64,000 nt of DNA. Source: JARLGU01 sp036504535. Its GTDB lineage: Bacteria > Armatimonadota > Armatimonadia > Armatimonadales > Capsulimonadaceae. A program made the translations under genes and the position numbers. Shown one piece after another: positions 9,715-18,605 of the stretch (its first letter is position 1; every line of letters starts with the position of its first letter). Location: positions 1-64,000 of the forward strand of contig DASXUY010000024.1 of assembly GCA_036504535.1 (NCBI GenBank), in the 5' to 3' direction. The notes beneath the pieces were generated by a model. It had not been told where the DNA came from. It did no database searches and saw only the letters and a program-made list of their open reading frames with translations.

Positions 9715-11013
9715 CTAATAGCTTACGCCGTAGCTTGCATTCACCTGAAACTGCTTCATACTCAACGCTACCGTCTGCTGACCTGGGGCCTCAAGCGGAT
9801 TCGAACCCGATACAGACGTGGAGGGCGAATAGGTTATGGCTACATTCACTTTCGCCTTCTTGCTCACCTTACCCGTAGCACCAATGGCGTAGTGCCATTC
9901 CGTAACTCCAGGCGCCAAGATGTTGAAGACAACTTCCGATGAACGGATTGGCTGTTTGCCATACGCGACACCCCCTCGCAATGTCCACGACTGCGAAACG
10001 TCTTTCTGATACCCGACCTTGTAGAACGTTGTATCGCGCCACCCGAACCCTGCCCCATCGTCACCACCTAACAGCTTAGTCGCGCTACCCGACGTGAGGT
10101 TGGAGAATGGGTTGCTCACGGCTGGTATGTCGCTGTATTTGATTAGCTGCACATCTGCTGCCACGAGCGAACTCGGCGACGTTTTCCAAGCTAGCCCAAC
10201 GGTTGTGCTTGATGGAATGTTGAACGTCCCGCGTCCTGCAAAGAGATCCGAGTACTTGCTGAACTTGCTACCCGAGGTCTTGGTCTGGTAGGCCGCCCCT
10301 AGCGACAGCGTAGGTGACGCATCGTAGAGAACGCCCAGCTTCCCACCAACGCTCCATGAGCTGTCGTTGCCCTGATCGGTGAGGTGGTCCGGGTTGCCGT
10401 CAGCCACAAATGCACCGAAGTTCTTCAAGCCGCTCGCTGAAAACACCTGATACGCCCCGACAATTGACGCGCCGACCGCCCAACTTTTGCTCAATGCCAC
10501 GGAATAGCTAGGGACGAAAAACAGCTGTTCCAGGTTGACGCCAGCCGGACCGCCATAGAACGTACCCGCCCCACTTCCAGCGCTGCCGGGATACGACGTG
10601 TTCAAACCGCCATTGGCGTAGATATTAAGACCAAACGAACTGGTGTCGGTGAGACGATGTGTGTACGCCAAATTCGGTATGCCAAAGCTGTCATTGTGGC
10701 TCTTAACAGTACCAGGTGTGAGGCCAAATGTACCAGGCGCTCCTGACGGGTTACCAGTAACGCTGTATTCTCGCGACGGCTGGAACAGAGCGACGCCGAG
10801 CGAATACTGGTTACCGACGCGCACAATTCCTGCCGGGTTGGCAGCGCCGATGGTGGCGTCCTGGGGAAGCGCGACTCCCGCTCCCGCCAGACCATCGCTC
10901 ACAGCTCCGGTCCCGATAGTGAAGTAGCCCTGTGTCGCGTGGGCAGCGGTTGAAGACGCAAGCACGGCGGCTGCGGTGAGAAGTGTGGCAAACGAGCTTA
11001 TAGATCGATTCAC
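9715..11013 (-). CDS. FadL/OmpP1-type outer membrane transport protein
   Basis: 432-aa outer-membrane beta-barrel of the FadL/TodX/OmpP1 family, which moves hydrophobic molecules such as long-chain fatty acids or aromatics across the outer membrane. A signal peptide (1-26, cleavage near AHA-TQG) is followed by the family start GYFTIGTGAVSDGLAGAGVA and the ANPAGIVR signature. The remainder consists of amphipathic strands, ending in an aromatic residue (SYGVSY). GGAGG lies 15 nt upstream of the ATG. The 5' flank holds two strong hairpins (see 11044-11123). Confidence 0.88.
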   Translation of the reverse strand: MNRSISSFATLLTAAAVLASSTAAHATQGYFTIGTGAVSDGLAGAGVALPQDATIGAANPAGIVRVGNQYSLGVALFQPSREYSVTGNPSGAPGTFGLTPGTVKSHNDSFGIPNLAYTHRLTDTSSFGLNIYANGGLNTSYPGSAGSGAGTFYGGPAGVNLEQLFFVPSYSVALSKSWAVGASIVGAYQVFSASGLKNFGAFVADGNPDHLTDQGNDSSWSVGGKLGVLYDASPTLSLGAAYQTKTSGSKFSKYSDLFAGRGTFNIPSSTTVGLAWKTSPSSLVAADVQLIKYSDIPAVSNPFSNLTSGSATKLLGGDDGAGFGWRDTTFYKVGYQKDVSQSWTLRGGVAYGKQPIRSSEVVFNILAPGVTEWHYAIGATGKVSKKAKVNVAITYSPSTSVSGSNPLEAPGQQTVALSMKQFQVNASYGVSY

Positions 11014-11043
11014 AGTTTTGTGTCCTCCAGAGGCGATTTTATT

Positions 11044-11170
11044 GGCGAGCCCCTGAAATGCGGACTCGCCGTGACGCGACAGCGCGACGCGTAGTCGGTT
11101 GCCAGAGGACGGGTGGCAATCGGCTTTTTTGTCCAGCTACAGCTAGAACAGGTGTTGGCTAGGCATTATA
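11044..11170. promoter_or_regulatory. Structured leader region upstream of the fadL-like gene
   Basis: Minus strand: a TATAAT (plus-strand bases 11165-11170) would start transcription near 11158, giving a leader of about 145 nt. Two stem-loops lie in it: 11096-11104 paired with 11114-11122, and GGCGAG/CTCGCC at 11044-11049 with 11066-11071. Plus strand: the first stem is followed by six T (11125-11130), so it could also act as an intrinsic terminator for plus-strand transcripts. No known riboswitch was recognised. Confidence 0.4.
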
Positions 11171-11206
11171 ACGCGGAAGAGGGAAGCCGCGTTTAGAAGG
11201 TACCTA

Positions 11207-11785
11207 CTAGATGAAAAGCGTAGACTTGCTGGTTCCCGCGTCTTGCAGGAACGTGCCGACGCCGGCGAGTTTGATCCCGGGGTAATCAATCATCTCGTCG
11301 AGAGAGAAACCCATAAGGTCCATACTCATTTCGCAAACGTAGATTTTGACACCGGACTCAGCGGCCGTTTCAATGAGCCGCTCCAGCGAAAAAACATTCT
11401 TCTTTCGCATCAAGCCCTTCATCATCGCCGTCCCAGCGCCGCCCATGTTCATCTGCGAAAGCTTAAGAGCGCCAGAGCCTTTCGGAAGCATTTTCCCGAA
11501 CATCGTGCTCATGAAGTCCTTGCCCTTTATGTTCTTGTGGGGATCGCGAAGGGCCATGGTGCCCCAGAAGGTAAAGAACATGACCACTTCGTCGAACATC
11601 GCGGCGGCGCCAGTGGCTATGACAAATGAGGCGAGAACCTTATCGAGATCTCCGCTGAAGACAATCATCGATAGCTTATCTTGCGGCAAAGCCCCGTTAC
11701 GAATTTCATCGACTTCGGCCTGAAGTTTCTGTACTTGCTGCGCGAGATCACCCAGACTCGGGCCTGCTTCTGCTAACTGTGGCAC
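11207..11785 (-). CDS. DsrE/DsrF/DrsH-like sulfur-relay protein
   Basis: 192-aa protein of the DsrE/F/DrsH-like family (often labelled DsrE2 or peroxiredoxin-like). A short N-terminal coiled segment (SLGDLAQQVQKLQAEVDEI) precedes the DsrE-like core: KLSMIVFSGDLDKVLASFVIA, a Met/Phe-rich hydrophobic stretch, and VKIYVCEMSMDLMG, whose Cys is the likely persulfide carrier. The start is a GTG at 11785 with AGGAGG ideally placed upstream. Eleven bp after tusA on the same strand; family members work with TusA as sulfur acceptors, so a two-protein relay is a sound inference. Confidence 0.85.
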   Translation of the reverse strand: MPQLAEAGPSLGDLAQQVQKLQAEVDEIRNGALPQDKLSMIVFSGDLDKVLASFVIATGAAAMFDEVVMFFTFWGTMALRDPHKNIKGKDFMSTMFGKMLPKGSGALKLSQMNMGGAGTAMMKGLMRKKNVFSLERLIETAAESGVKIYVCEMSMDLMGFSLDEMIDYPGIKLAGVGTFLQDAGTSKSTLFI

Positions 11786-11796
11786 TCGGACACCTC

Positions 11797-12048
11797 CTAT
11801 TTCTGGCGCTGAATGAAGTGGCTGTCATAGCCTTCGCGTGCGCTGACTCCGAGATACAATTGTCCCGTCTTGCGCGCCCACGCTGGAACATCCTCGTGTG
11901 CACCTTTGTCTGTGGCTTGCAGTTCAAGGATTTGACCAATCTCCACGGACGTAATCGCTTTCTTGAGCGACAGTATTGGCCCTGGACACGGCACATTCCG
12001 AGCATCAGCTACATTGTCTGGTTTCAATAAGTCGGTTACAACTGACAT
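11797..12048 (-). CDS. tusA: TusA/SirA-family sulfurtransferase
   Basis: 83-aa TusA-like protein. The diagnostic CPGP motif with the sulfur-carrying Cys lies in ADARNVPCPGPILSLKKAI, followed by the usual GQILELQATDKGAHEDVPAWARKTG. It carries persulfide between a desulfurase and acceptors. AAGGA precedes the ATG. First gene of a pair with the DsrE-like gene. Confidence 0.9.
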   Translation of the reverse strand: MSVVTDLLKPDNVADARNVPCPGPILSLKKAITSVEIGQILELQATDKGAHEDVPAWARKTGQLYLGVSAREGYDSHFIQRQK

Positions 12049-12368
12049 ATACCTGTTCCTTCGCGCAATGCATTATCGCGCGTTTGACTGAATAGTATAC
12101 TACCACAATGGGAATAATATGAATAAAGTTCCCGGACACATTTTGTGCATGACCGGTAATCGATATTCGACTCAAAATTAGACCTCAATGGCAGGTCTGG
12201 TATCGTTAGGAAGAAGGGCGCTGACCTACGCGAAGCAATAAGCTTGGATTAGGCGATTTGGTTAATGGGATAACTCCCATTAGTCCCGCAGTCAAATGGC
12301 GTTAAATATCCAGGCCGCAAGTCGCGGCACCGTGTAAAAACTGGCTAGCTTATTGTATCATTAGTACC
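12049..12368. other. Divergent spacer between tusA and recQ
   Basis: 320 bp without a gene. It holds an imperfect palindrome near the tusA start (12062-12082, core AATGCATT), a 7-bp hairpin TAATGGG/CCCATTA (12263-12269 and 12276-12282), and a small CCGC/GCGG hairpin near 12315. A -10-like TATCAT (12356-12361) lies 7 nt before the recQ GTG. Nothing else is recognised. Confidence 0.5.
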
Positions 12369-14594
12369 GTGAACGACTCCTCCGCCATACTTGACGATCC
12401 CGCCGATTATTACGAGCCAGCCCCCTTTGCGCCGCTATTGACTGAAAGCACTCCGCTTCCCGAAGCTCTGCAAGCGACATTCGGTTTTGACACGTTTCGC
12501 CCACTCCAGGAAGAGGCTTGCGCCGCCGCGATGTCTGGTCGAGACGTGCTGGTGGTCATGCCAACTGGAGCTGGCAAATCGCTCTGCTTTCAACTGCCAG
12601 CGCTGCTCACGCCAGGATTGACCCTCGTTATATCTCCTCTCGTCGCGCTCATGCGCGATCAAGTTGATGCCCTCAACCGGCGCCCAGAGATAGCGCGATA
12701 CGGCTGCGCCGCGTTGTCGTCGCTTCAATCCTCTGACGAGCAATGGACGACGCTTCAAAAGGTTGGAAGCGGCGAGATACGCATCCTGTACGTTGCCCCG
12801 GAACGGTTCCGCTCACAGGCTTTCCTCGATACGCTGCGTCGAGCCAAGGTGTCGCGTTTTGTGGTGGACGAGGCCCATTGTATCAGTGAGTGGGGTCACG
12901 ATTTTCGGCCCGACTATCTGTCCCTGCTGCCCGTTATCGAATCTCTCGGTCGACCGCCGGTTATCGCGGTGACAGCCACGGCTACGACTCGCGTGCAGCA
13001 GTCAATCGCCGAAAACCTGGGACTCGGCGACCCGATTGTGCTCGTCGGCGGTTTCAACCGGCCCAATTTGCACTATTCGGTGCGCCGTTTCAAGTCTGAC
13101 AAAGAGCGCCGCGAAAAGCTGATCGATGCTTTAGCAAAGCTCGGGAAGATGCGCGGGAACGGGCTGATTTATGTCCCCACCCGCAAGCTTGCCGAGGAGG
13201 TTGGCGAAGCGGCATCGAAGGTGCTGGCAACGGTGGGCAAGCGCTCTGGTGTTTACCACGCTGGGCTTTTGCCTGATGAACGCAACGCGATGCAGAACGG
13301 TTGGCTGACCGGCGATATTCACCTGTTGGTGGCGACGAACGCGTTCGGCATGGGCATCGACAAGCCCGATGTGCGCTACGTCATCCACTACGGATACCCG
13401 GACAGCCTGGAGAGCTATTATCAGGAAGCTGGGAGAGCGGGTCGCGACGGGGCAAAAAGCCGGTGCATTGTGCTGACTTGCTTCACCGACAGACGAACAC
13501 GCGAGTGGTTTATCGAAAACGACACCGTCACTCCGCCCGATGTGGAGAAGACGTACAACATTCTGCGTAACAATGTCGAAGGTGCCGATGTGCGGATGGG
13601 CCGCGGGAATTTGACGCGCACCTTGGACTTTAGCCCGACAAAGCTGCGCCTAGTGATCGCCGAGCTTGAGCGGTCGAACCTGATCCAAAAGGTTGCCGAA
13701 ACGAACGACGAGATTATCGCCACAATGGGGCCACAGGTGTGGGCTCCGCACATCATGACACGGATCCGGATTGATCTCGCCAAACAGCGTGCCGAGCGGC
13801 TTCGACGGCTCGACGAAATGACTGACTACTGCAAGACGACAGAGTGCCGTCGCCGAACCGTGCTGTCCTACTTTGGCGATCGCGAAGAGGTGCAAGTATC
13901 TGAGTACTGCTGCGACAACTGCGAGCGGCCAGCCGCCGAAGAAGTGAAACGGTCGGAGCGATTCGACGGACCCAACGTCCAGATGCCAGCCGACATCGCG
14001 GCAGGCAGCCTGCACGATGTGCTACAGGGTATCGACGCACTACGGCCGTCGGTGGGCAAGGGCCGCCTCAGCCAGATTCTTCGCGGTGCGACATCGCAGC
14101 ACAGCACAAAGGGAACGGGTGCGCTCTTCGGCTGTCTCAAAGGGGCATCGAAGAAGGCAGTGGACACATTTATCGATCACCTTGTCGAAGAAAACCTGTT
14201 GCGCGCAGGCGACGAAGATGACTACTTCGTCTATACGGTCACCCGTGTGGGCCGTGATGTGTGGCAGGAGCAGCGTTCGATTGCGATTCCAGTCCCCGGT
14301 TTCATGCGGCCTGGTCGCGGCAACCCCGGCGCCAAACACAACGCGGCGGTTGAGGCACCCAACGGCGAGGCCGACGAAGCGCTGGTCGACGCGCTACGCG
14401 CATGGCGGCGGTCTGAAGCGTTCAAGGGCGGCTTCCCACCCTATTGCGTCTTCGGTGACAAGACTCTCTTCGCTATCGCGACACAGGCTCCTCGAACGCT
14501 AGATGAGCTAGGTGAGGTTATTGGTATCGGCCCCGAGAAGCTCACTAAATACGGGAACTCAGTGCTAGAAGTCGTGCGCGAGATACAATCTTAG
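12369..14594 (+). CDS. recQ: ATP-dependent DNA helicase RecQ
   Basis: 741-aa superfamily 2 3'-5' DNA helicase for recombination and fork repair. An N-terminal extension of about 30 residues precedes FGFDTFRPLQEEAC. The helicase core has MPTGAGKSLCFQLPALL (Walker A), VVDEAHCISEWGHDFRPDYL (DEAH and aromatic-rich loop), AFGMGIDKPDVRYVIHY and QEAGRAGRDG (motif VI). The RQC zinc site follows (YCKTTECRRRTVLSYFGD...CCDNC), then the RQC winged helix and a C-terminal HRDC domain (from about LVDALRAWRRSEA). The GTG start is preceded by TATCAT at 7 nt and no Shine-Dalgarno, so the mRNA may be leaderless. Confidence 0.95.
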   Translation: MNDSSAILDDPADYYEPAPFAPLLTESTPLPEALQATFGFDTFRPLQEEACAAAMSGRDVLVVMPTGAGKSLCFQLPALLTPGLTLVISPLVALMRDQVDALNRRPEIARYGCAALSSLQSSDEQWTTLQKVGSGEIRILYVAPERFRSQAFLDTLRRAKVSRFVVDEAHCISEWGHDFRPDYLSLLPVIESLGRPPVIAVTATATTRVQQSIAENLGLGDPIVLVGGFNRPNLHYSVRRFKSDKERREKLIDALAKLGKMRGNGLIYVPTRKLAEEVGEAASKVLATVGKRSGVYHAGLLPDERNAMQNGWLTGDIHLLVATNAFGMGIDKPDVRYVIHYGYPDSLESYYQEAGRAGRDGAKSRCIVLTCFTDRRTREWFIENDTVTPPDVEKTYNILRNNVEGADVRMGRGNLTRTLDFSPTKLRLVIAELERSNLIQKVAETNDEIIATMGPQVWAPHIMTRIRIDLAKQRAERLRRLDEMTDYCKTTECRRRTVLSYFGDREEVQVSEYCCDNCERPAAEEVKRSERFDGPNVQMPADIAAGSLHDVLQGIDALRPSVGKGRLSQILRGATSQHSTKGTGALFGCLKGASKKAVDTFIDHLVEENLLRAGDEDDYFVYTVTRVGRDVWQEQRSIAIPVPGFMRPGRGNPGAKHNAAVEAPNGEADEALVDALRAWRRSEAFKGGFPPYCVFGDKTLFAIATQAPRTLDELGEVIGIGPEKLTKYGNSVLEVVREIQS

Positions 14595-14625
14595 CGTCAC
14601 ATTGCTTTGGAGGCGGCTTTCTACG

Positions 14626-15759
14626 ATGACACATGCTCTCCTCAACAGTTTTCGAACCCTAGCCTTCGCCACCCTGGCCATCGCGCTGGCCGTCTGCTCG
14701 CCGACCGCGCAAGCGTCTCCCACCGTAGCCGGGAACGACATCGTTTACTGCGCGCGCTACTACAACCCGCCCGGCACACGCGGAAACTCGTCGTTCCACA
14801 TATACACCGTCTCTCCGAACGGCATGCACCGAAAACAGCTTACCTTCGACAACACCGAAATGGAATTCGCGCACCCGAAGTGGTCTCCAGACGGCAAACT
14901 GATCGCATTCATCCGCCCCGGAACGACGTGGGACAGCGGGTATGTGTGGGTGATGGACGAGAACGGCAAACACCAGCGGCGAGTCGCGAGAATTGGCTCA
15001 GGCGCCGGGTACACTTGGGACCGAAAATTGGCGCGCATCGTGGTCACCTCGGACGGCGAGGGCGACAGCGCATTTTTGTCGCAGGTCACGTACGACCTCA
15101 CGGGGCGAAAGGTTGGTGCGGCAAAGGTGCGCGACCCGGTTATCGCGCCGATTTCACCGGACGGCAAGCTGAGGTACGACACGGAATCGGGGCAGATCAT
15201 CGATAATCGCACGGGCGCAGTTCTCGGGTCAACGATGCCAGCGTACCCGACAGCGACTTGGGTCGATAACTCTGCGGCGATAGGGATTGTGTACGATGAA
15301 GCAGCGAAGGCCACAAAGGTCGTAAAGTTCGGCGTCAATGGTCGCGCAACTCGAAGCTTTGCGCTCAAGGACGACGAAGTGTCCTCACCTAACAGCGCTG
15401 GAAGTGACGGAACGTGGCTTGGTTTAACAGCATTGCACTCGCTCGCCAATTGCTATCTAGCCAAACAAAATTGGCACAACAGCACCGTTGGCACAGACTG
15501 CGGGTATTTTATTGCAGATTTAGGGCACAGTACGTTCACATACCTCGCGGAAGGCCAATTCGCCGCCTGGTCACCGGATCAGAGGTCCTTTGCCACCGCG
15601 CCGGGACGCGACACCGCCAACTATGAGCGGCACCCCGACGGCACCTGGCGAACCGTCTGGGTTGCACCGTTGCAGGTGGTATCGGTTGCAACGCGTCGGG
15701 TTCGCACCATTCAGGGCGGGCTGGTCTGGGTCACCGGGGCAGACTGGCGGGTGCGTTAA
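14626..15759 (+). CDS. Secreted TolB-like (WD40/PD40) beta-propeller protein
   Basis: About 377 aa. The start at 14626 is chosen because GGAGG lies 12 nt upstream and a clean signal peptide follows (MTHALLNSFRTLAFATLAIALAV, cleavage near AQA). The mature part has TolB-type propeller blades (GMHRKQLTFDNTEMEFAHPKWSPDGKLIAF region, then SPDGKLRYD and AWSPDQRSFA). Such proteins are periplasmic binding or scaffold modules; no catalytic residues are visible. The next gene starts 2 nt after its stop. Confidence 0.75.
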   Translation: MTHALLNSFRTLAFATLAIALAVCSPTAQASPTVAGNDIVYCARYYNPPGTRGNSSFHIYTVSPNGMHRKQLTFDNTEMEFAHPKWSPDGKLIAFIRPGTTWDSGYVWVMDENGKHQRRVARIGSGAGYTWDRKLARIVVTSDGEGDSAFLSQVTYDLTGRKVGAAKVRDPVIAPISPDGKLRYDTESGQIIDNRTGAVLGSTMPAYPTATWVDNSAAIGIVYDEAAKATKVVKFGVNGRATRSFALKDDEVSSPNSAGSDGTWLGLTALHSLANCYLAKQNWHNSTVGTDCGYFIADLGHSTFTYLAEGQFAAWSPDQRSFATAPGRDTANYERHPDGTWRTVWVAPLQVVSVATRRVRTIQGGLVWVTGADWRVR

Positions 15760-15760
15760 C

Positions 15761-16330
15761 GTGAGACGACGAACGCCTGAAAGCCTAAGCGATGCGCGGC
15801 GACGGCGCCAGGCTGCGCTGGCGTTGTCCGGCTTGCAGATGAGCAGCGCGCCGGTAATGGCGCGGAACAAGCGGCGGAACAATATCATTGCGATACTGTG
15901 CGTCGTTCTGGCGGCATCGTCCAGCCTTATCGCCACCAAAGTGCGCGAGTACTCCGCAGACAGGTACATACGCTTAGCGCTTCGCCAGCAGGCAACCGCG
16001 TTTGGTCGCCAGGATATAGCCGGTGCTATTCGCCCGCTCGCGGACGATCTTGCTGTAATTTACCGCGACGGCACGCAGACGAACCTCACATACGAAGCCG
16101 CGATGTACGCGCAGATATTCGAGTCATGCACCCGCATCGAGGCATCGTTCACCCCCACGAGCATTGTGCTCACCAACGCCACCGCGGTGGTGAAGCAACA
16201 CAATCATATCGTGGTGACCCTCAAAAAGCCCGTCCCCGGTATCGGCAACCGCAAGGTCGTCGACCAAGACTGCATCACCTATTGGCGCCATTACGGCGAC
16301 GGCTGGCGGCAGTTCAAGATGACGTACTAG
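15761..16330 (+). CDS. Membrane-anchored protein with a possible NTF2-like domain
   Basis: 189 aa from a GTG placed directly after the previous stop; the same frame is open upstream inside the propeller gene, but that part is overlap. A basic cytoplasmic start (about 1-40) precedes one membrane segment (IIAILCVVLAASSSLIA). The exported domain (LALRQQATAFGRQDIAGAIRPLADDL...YWRHYGDGWRQFKMTY) has the length and pattern of an NTF2/SnoaL-like fold; that is inference from the pattern. Probably one transcript with the propeller gene. Confidence 0.6.
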   Translation: MRRRTPESLSDARRRRQAALALSGLQMSSAPVMARNKRRNNIIAILCVVLAASSSLIATKVREYSADRYIRLALRQQATAFGRQDIAGAIRPLADDLAVIYRDGTQTNLTYEAAMYAQIFESCTRIEASFTPTSIVLTNATAVVKQHNHIVVTLKKPVPGIGNRKVVDQDCITYWRHYGDGWRQFKMTY

Positions 16331-16629
16331 TTAGCCCAGCGACCGCTCACGTTTCCTCATTGCCCCATACGGGTATCGATTAGTGAACACGCACTAAATC
16401 GAGATCACAACGGCAAGAGCAGTCGTCGGCGGCATGTCCGTGCTTCCTGCGGGCCGTCGAGGGCAATACTCTGCAAGACCATCCCAATTCGGACCCGGCG
16501 GACAACGATCCGACGCAGCAAACTCCTCCCAAAGGCGAGACTAAGCTTGGGCTGCTGCAATCCCTCGGACCCGGCCTTGTCACCGGCGCATCCGATGACG
16601 ATCCGAGCGGAATCGCTACGTATTCGCAG

Positions 16630-17793
16630 GTGGGCGCCCAGTTCGGCTTCGGTATGCTGTGGACCATGCTGTTCTCCTACCCGCTCATGTGCGGCGTCCA
16701 GGAGATCAGCGGCGTGATCGGTCGCGTCACCGGTCGGGGGATTGCGGGTAACCTGCGACGCTACTATCACCCAGCCATCCTTCACACAATCGTGTCCCTC
16801 GTCGTGGTCGCGAACGTGATCAACCTGGGTGCCGATATCGGGGCAATGGGCGATGCGCTGAAGCTGCTCATCGGCGGCCCAGCACTGGTTTACGCGGCTC
16901 TGTTCGCGGTTGGATCGGCAGCGCTTGAAACCGCTCTGCCATACGAAAAGTACGCGCGGTTCCTCAAGTGGATGTGCGCCGCCCTCTTCGCATACGTGGC
17001 TACTATATTTGTGGTGCATGTTCCATGGTCGCAAGCGCTGCGCGCAACAGTGATGCCGCACGTTACAATGAGTGTCGCGTACATCACCAGCATCGTGGCT
17101 GTGCTCGGGACGACAATCAGCCCATACCTCTTCTTCTGGCAGGCCGAGGAAGAGGTAGAAATCGAGAAAGCGCGCCCCACTGAACACCCTCTCAAAGAAG
17201 CGCCGCAGCAAGCCAAAGCGCAGCTTCATAGGATACGGGTAGATACGTACACAGGTATGGCGTTTTCCAACCTGGTGGCGTTCTTCATCATCCTGACGGC
17301 TGCAACGACACTCCATGCTCACGGCATCACAAATATCCAGACCGCAAGCGAGGCTGCGGAAGCGCTACGCCCCATAGCGGGCAAGTTCGCGTTCCTTCTG
17401 TTCGCGCTGGGCATTATCGGGACCGGCTTGCTAGCGCTGCCCGTTCTCGCCGGATCCGCAGGCTATGCCGTTGGCGAGGCGCTCAGATGGCAGGTCGGCC
17501 TCAACCGCGCACCGGCACGTGCAAAGAGCTTTTACGCCGTGATCGTCGCCGCTATGCTCGTCGGGCTGTCGCTCGATTTTCTCCACCTGAACCCGATCAA
17601 AGCGCTCTTTTGGTCAGCGGTCATCAACGGTGTCGTCGCTGTTCCCATTTTGATCCTTATGATGTTGATGAGCCAGAACTCTAAGGTCATGGGCCGCTTC
17701 ACCCTCGGTCGCCGCAACCGCGTACTCGGCTGGACCGCAACCGTCGTCATGGCCGCCGCGGCAGTGGCCCTCTTCGCGACGTGGGGGCGGTAG
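16630..17793 (+). CDS. NRAMP-family metal ion transporter (5' end unclear)
   Basis: Proton-coupled divalent metal transporter family with about 11 membrane segments. The only ordinary start in frame is the GTG at 16630 (387 aa), but this cuts the family's hallmark first helix. In the same frame upstream, bases 16540-16629 encode LGLLQSLGPGLVTGASDDDP and then SGIATYSQ, the conserved N-terminal metal-site region. The frame is open back to a TGA at about 16383 with no ATG, GTG or TTG. Either a CTG-type start is used, or a one-base shift separates it from the ATG at 16434, which reads a different frame to a stop near 16541. It may therefore be intact with an odd start, or damaged. Substrate unproven. 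Confidence 0.75.
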   Translation: MGAQFGFGMLWTMLFSYPLMCGVQEISGVIGRVTGRGIAGNLRRYYHPAILHTIVSLVVVANVINLGADIGAMGDALKLLIGGPALVYAALFAVGSAALETALPYEKYARFLKWMCAALFAYVATIFVVHVPWSQALRATVMPHVTMSVAYITSIVAVLGTTISPYLFFWQAEEEVEIEKARPTEHPLKEAPQQAKAQLHRIRVDTYTGMAFSNLVAFFIILTAATTLHAHGITNIQTASEAAEALRPIAGKFAFLLFALGIIGTGLLALPVLAGSAGYAVGEALRWQVGLNRAPARAKSFYAVIVAAMLVGLSLDFLHLNPIKALFWSAVINGVVAVPILILMMLMSQNSKVMGRFTLGRRNRVLGWTATVVMAAAAVALFATWGR

Positions 17794-17818
17794 GCTGGCG
17801 GTGGGGCAACACAAAAAC

Positions 17819-17856
17819 AGCCCCCGCTGACACCGTATCCGATGCCAGCGGGGGCT
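17819..17856. terminator. Perfect 11-bp hairpin, terminator of hepT (copy 1)
   Basis: AGCCCCCGCTG (17819-17829) pairs with CAGCGGGGGCT (17846-17856). On the minus strand it is followed by TTTTTGT, so it is a good intrinsic terminator for hepT. It also stands just after the NRAMP stop. A near-identical copy lies at 18606-18643. Confidence 0.8.
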
Positions 17857-17866
17857 GCGTTAAGCT

Positions 17867-18244
17867 CTAGCGATCACGCTTGAGTGTATCGTCGTACGCA
17901 AACTCAAGTAGAGGTTCGACTGAACGAAGCGTGTTGACTAAAGCAGGAACGTCTTCCGTTGCCGCCGACCACACGACGTGCCAGTCAATTGTAAAATACG
18001 CGTGGACAGCGACGTTTCGGAGTCCAATTATCTTTCGCCACTCGATGTCTGGCGCTCTGTGTTTAAACTCGTCAGTCAACCGCGCCGACGCCTCGCCTAT
18101 AATTGTGAGCTTTTGCAGGATGGCGCTTTGTATAAGGTCTTCGGCGGGATTCAAAAACTGAGCATTGTCCATTCCACCTATAAATCGAGAGATTGCTCGC
18201 GCTGCTTTGAAAATGTCGGTTATATAGAGCTCGTCACGACGCAT
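17867..18244 (-). CDS. hepT: HepT-like HEPN ribonuclease toxin
   Basis: 125-aa DUF86/HEPN protein. The catalytic R-x4-H-x-Y motif is intact (Arg76, His81, Tyr83 in RNVAVHAY). The N-terminal LYITDIFKAARAISRFI and EIGEAS-like segment (IIGEASARL) fit HepT. In MntA/HepT systems the HEPN protein is an RNase or growth inhibitor, neutralised by AMPylation of its Tyr by the MNT nucleotidyltransferase encoded next to it. The start overlaps the mntA end by 11 bp, so they are co-translated. The intact motif argues for a working toxin. Confidence 0.88.
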   Translation of the reverse strand: MRRDELYITDIFKAARAISRFIGGMDNAQFLNPAEDLIQSAILQKLTIIGEASARLTDEFKHRAPDIEWRKIIGLRNVAVHAYFTIDWHVVWSAATEDVPALVNTLRSVEPLLEFAYDDTLKRDR

Positions 18245-18536
18245 ACAGCACCTTCACTTCACCCAGAACATGCTCACGAAGGGGACTTCTCAAAGACCGT
18301 TTTGTCACAAGGTCGACTGAACTCTTGGAAATTTCGGCAAGCTCCTCATTCAGCTCAAAGAACTTGGTGTATCCAATTTGTGCTCCGTCCTCGAACTCAA
18401 TAAGAATATCCACATCACTGCCCGGGCGTGACTCACCCCTCGATACAGAACCGAAAACCCCGAGTTCTCGCACCGAGTATTTGCGGCATATACGCTGGAT
18501 ATCGTCAGTTGTGACGTTTGGTATGATGGTGTCCAT
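18234..18536 (-). CDS. mntA: MNT-domain nucleotidyltransferase antitoxin
   Basis: About 100 aa, minimal nucleotidyltransferase. The signature GSVSRGESRPGSDVDIL gives the GS and SDxD metal-binding residues. Family members AMPylate the partner HepT and so act as antitoxin. I choose the ATG at 18536 (GGAG 9 nt upstream) over a TTG at 18551. Upstream gene of the pair with hepT. Confidence 0.87.
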   Translation of the reverse strand: MDTIIPNVTTDDIQRICRKYSVRELGVFGSVSRGESRPGSDVDILIEFEDGAQIGYTKFFELNEELAEISKSSVDLVTKRSLRSPLREHVLGEVKVLYAS

Positions 18537-18605
18537 AACATGCTGCTCCAACTCGATTATCGCACATTTTCCATCGAAAATGCGATACCGCCTCAGACAG
18601 AATCA

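Noticed and set aside
9783..9815. tRNA T-arm-like GGATTCGAACCC
   Set aside because: It is coding sequence for SGSNPLEAP at the end of the fadL-like gene; no acceptor stem or anticodon arm fits around it.
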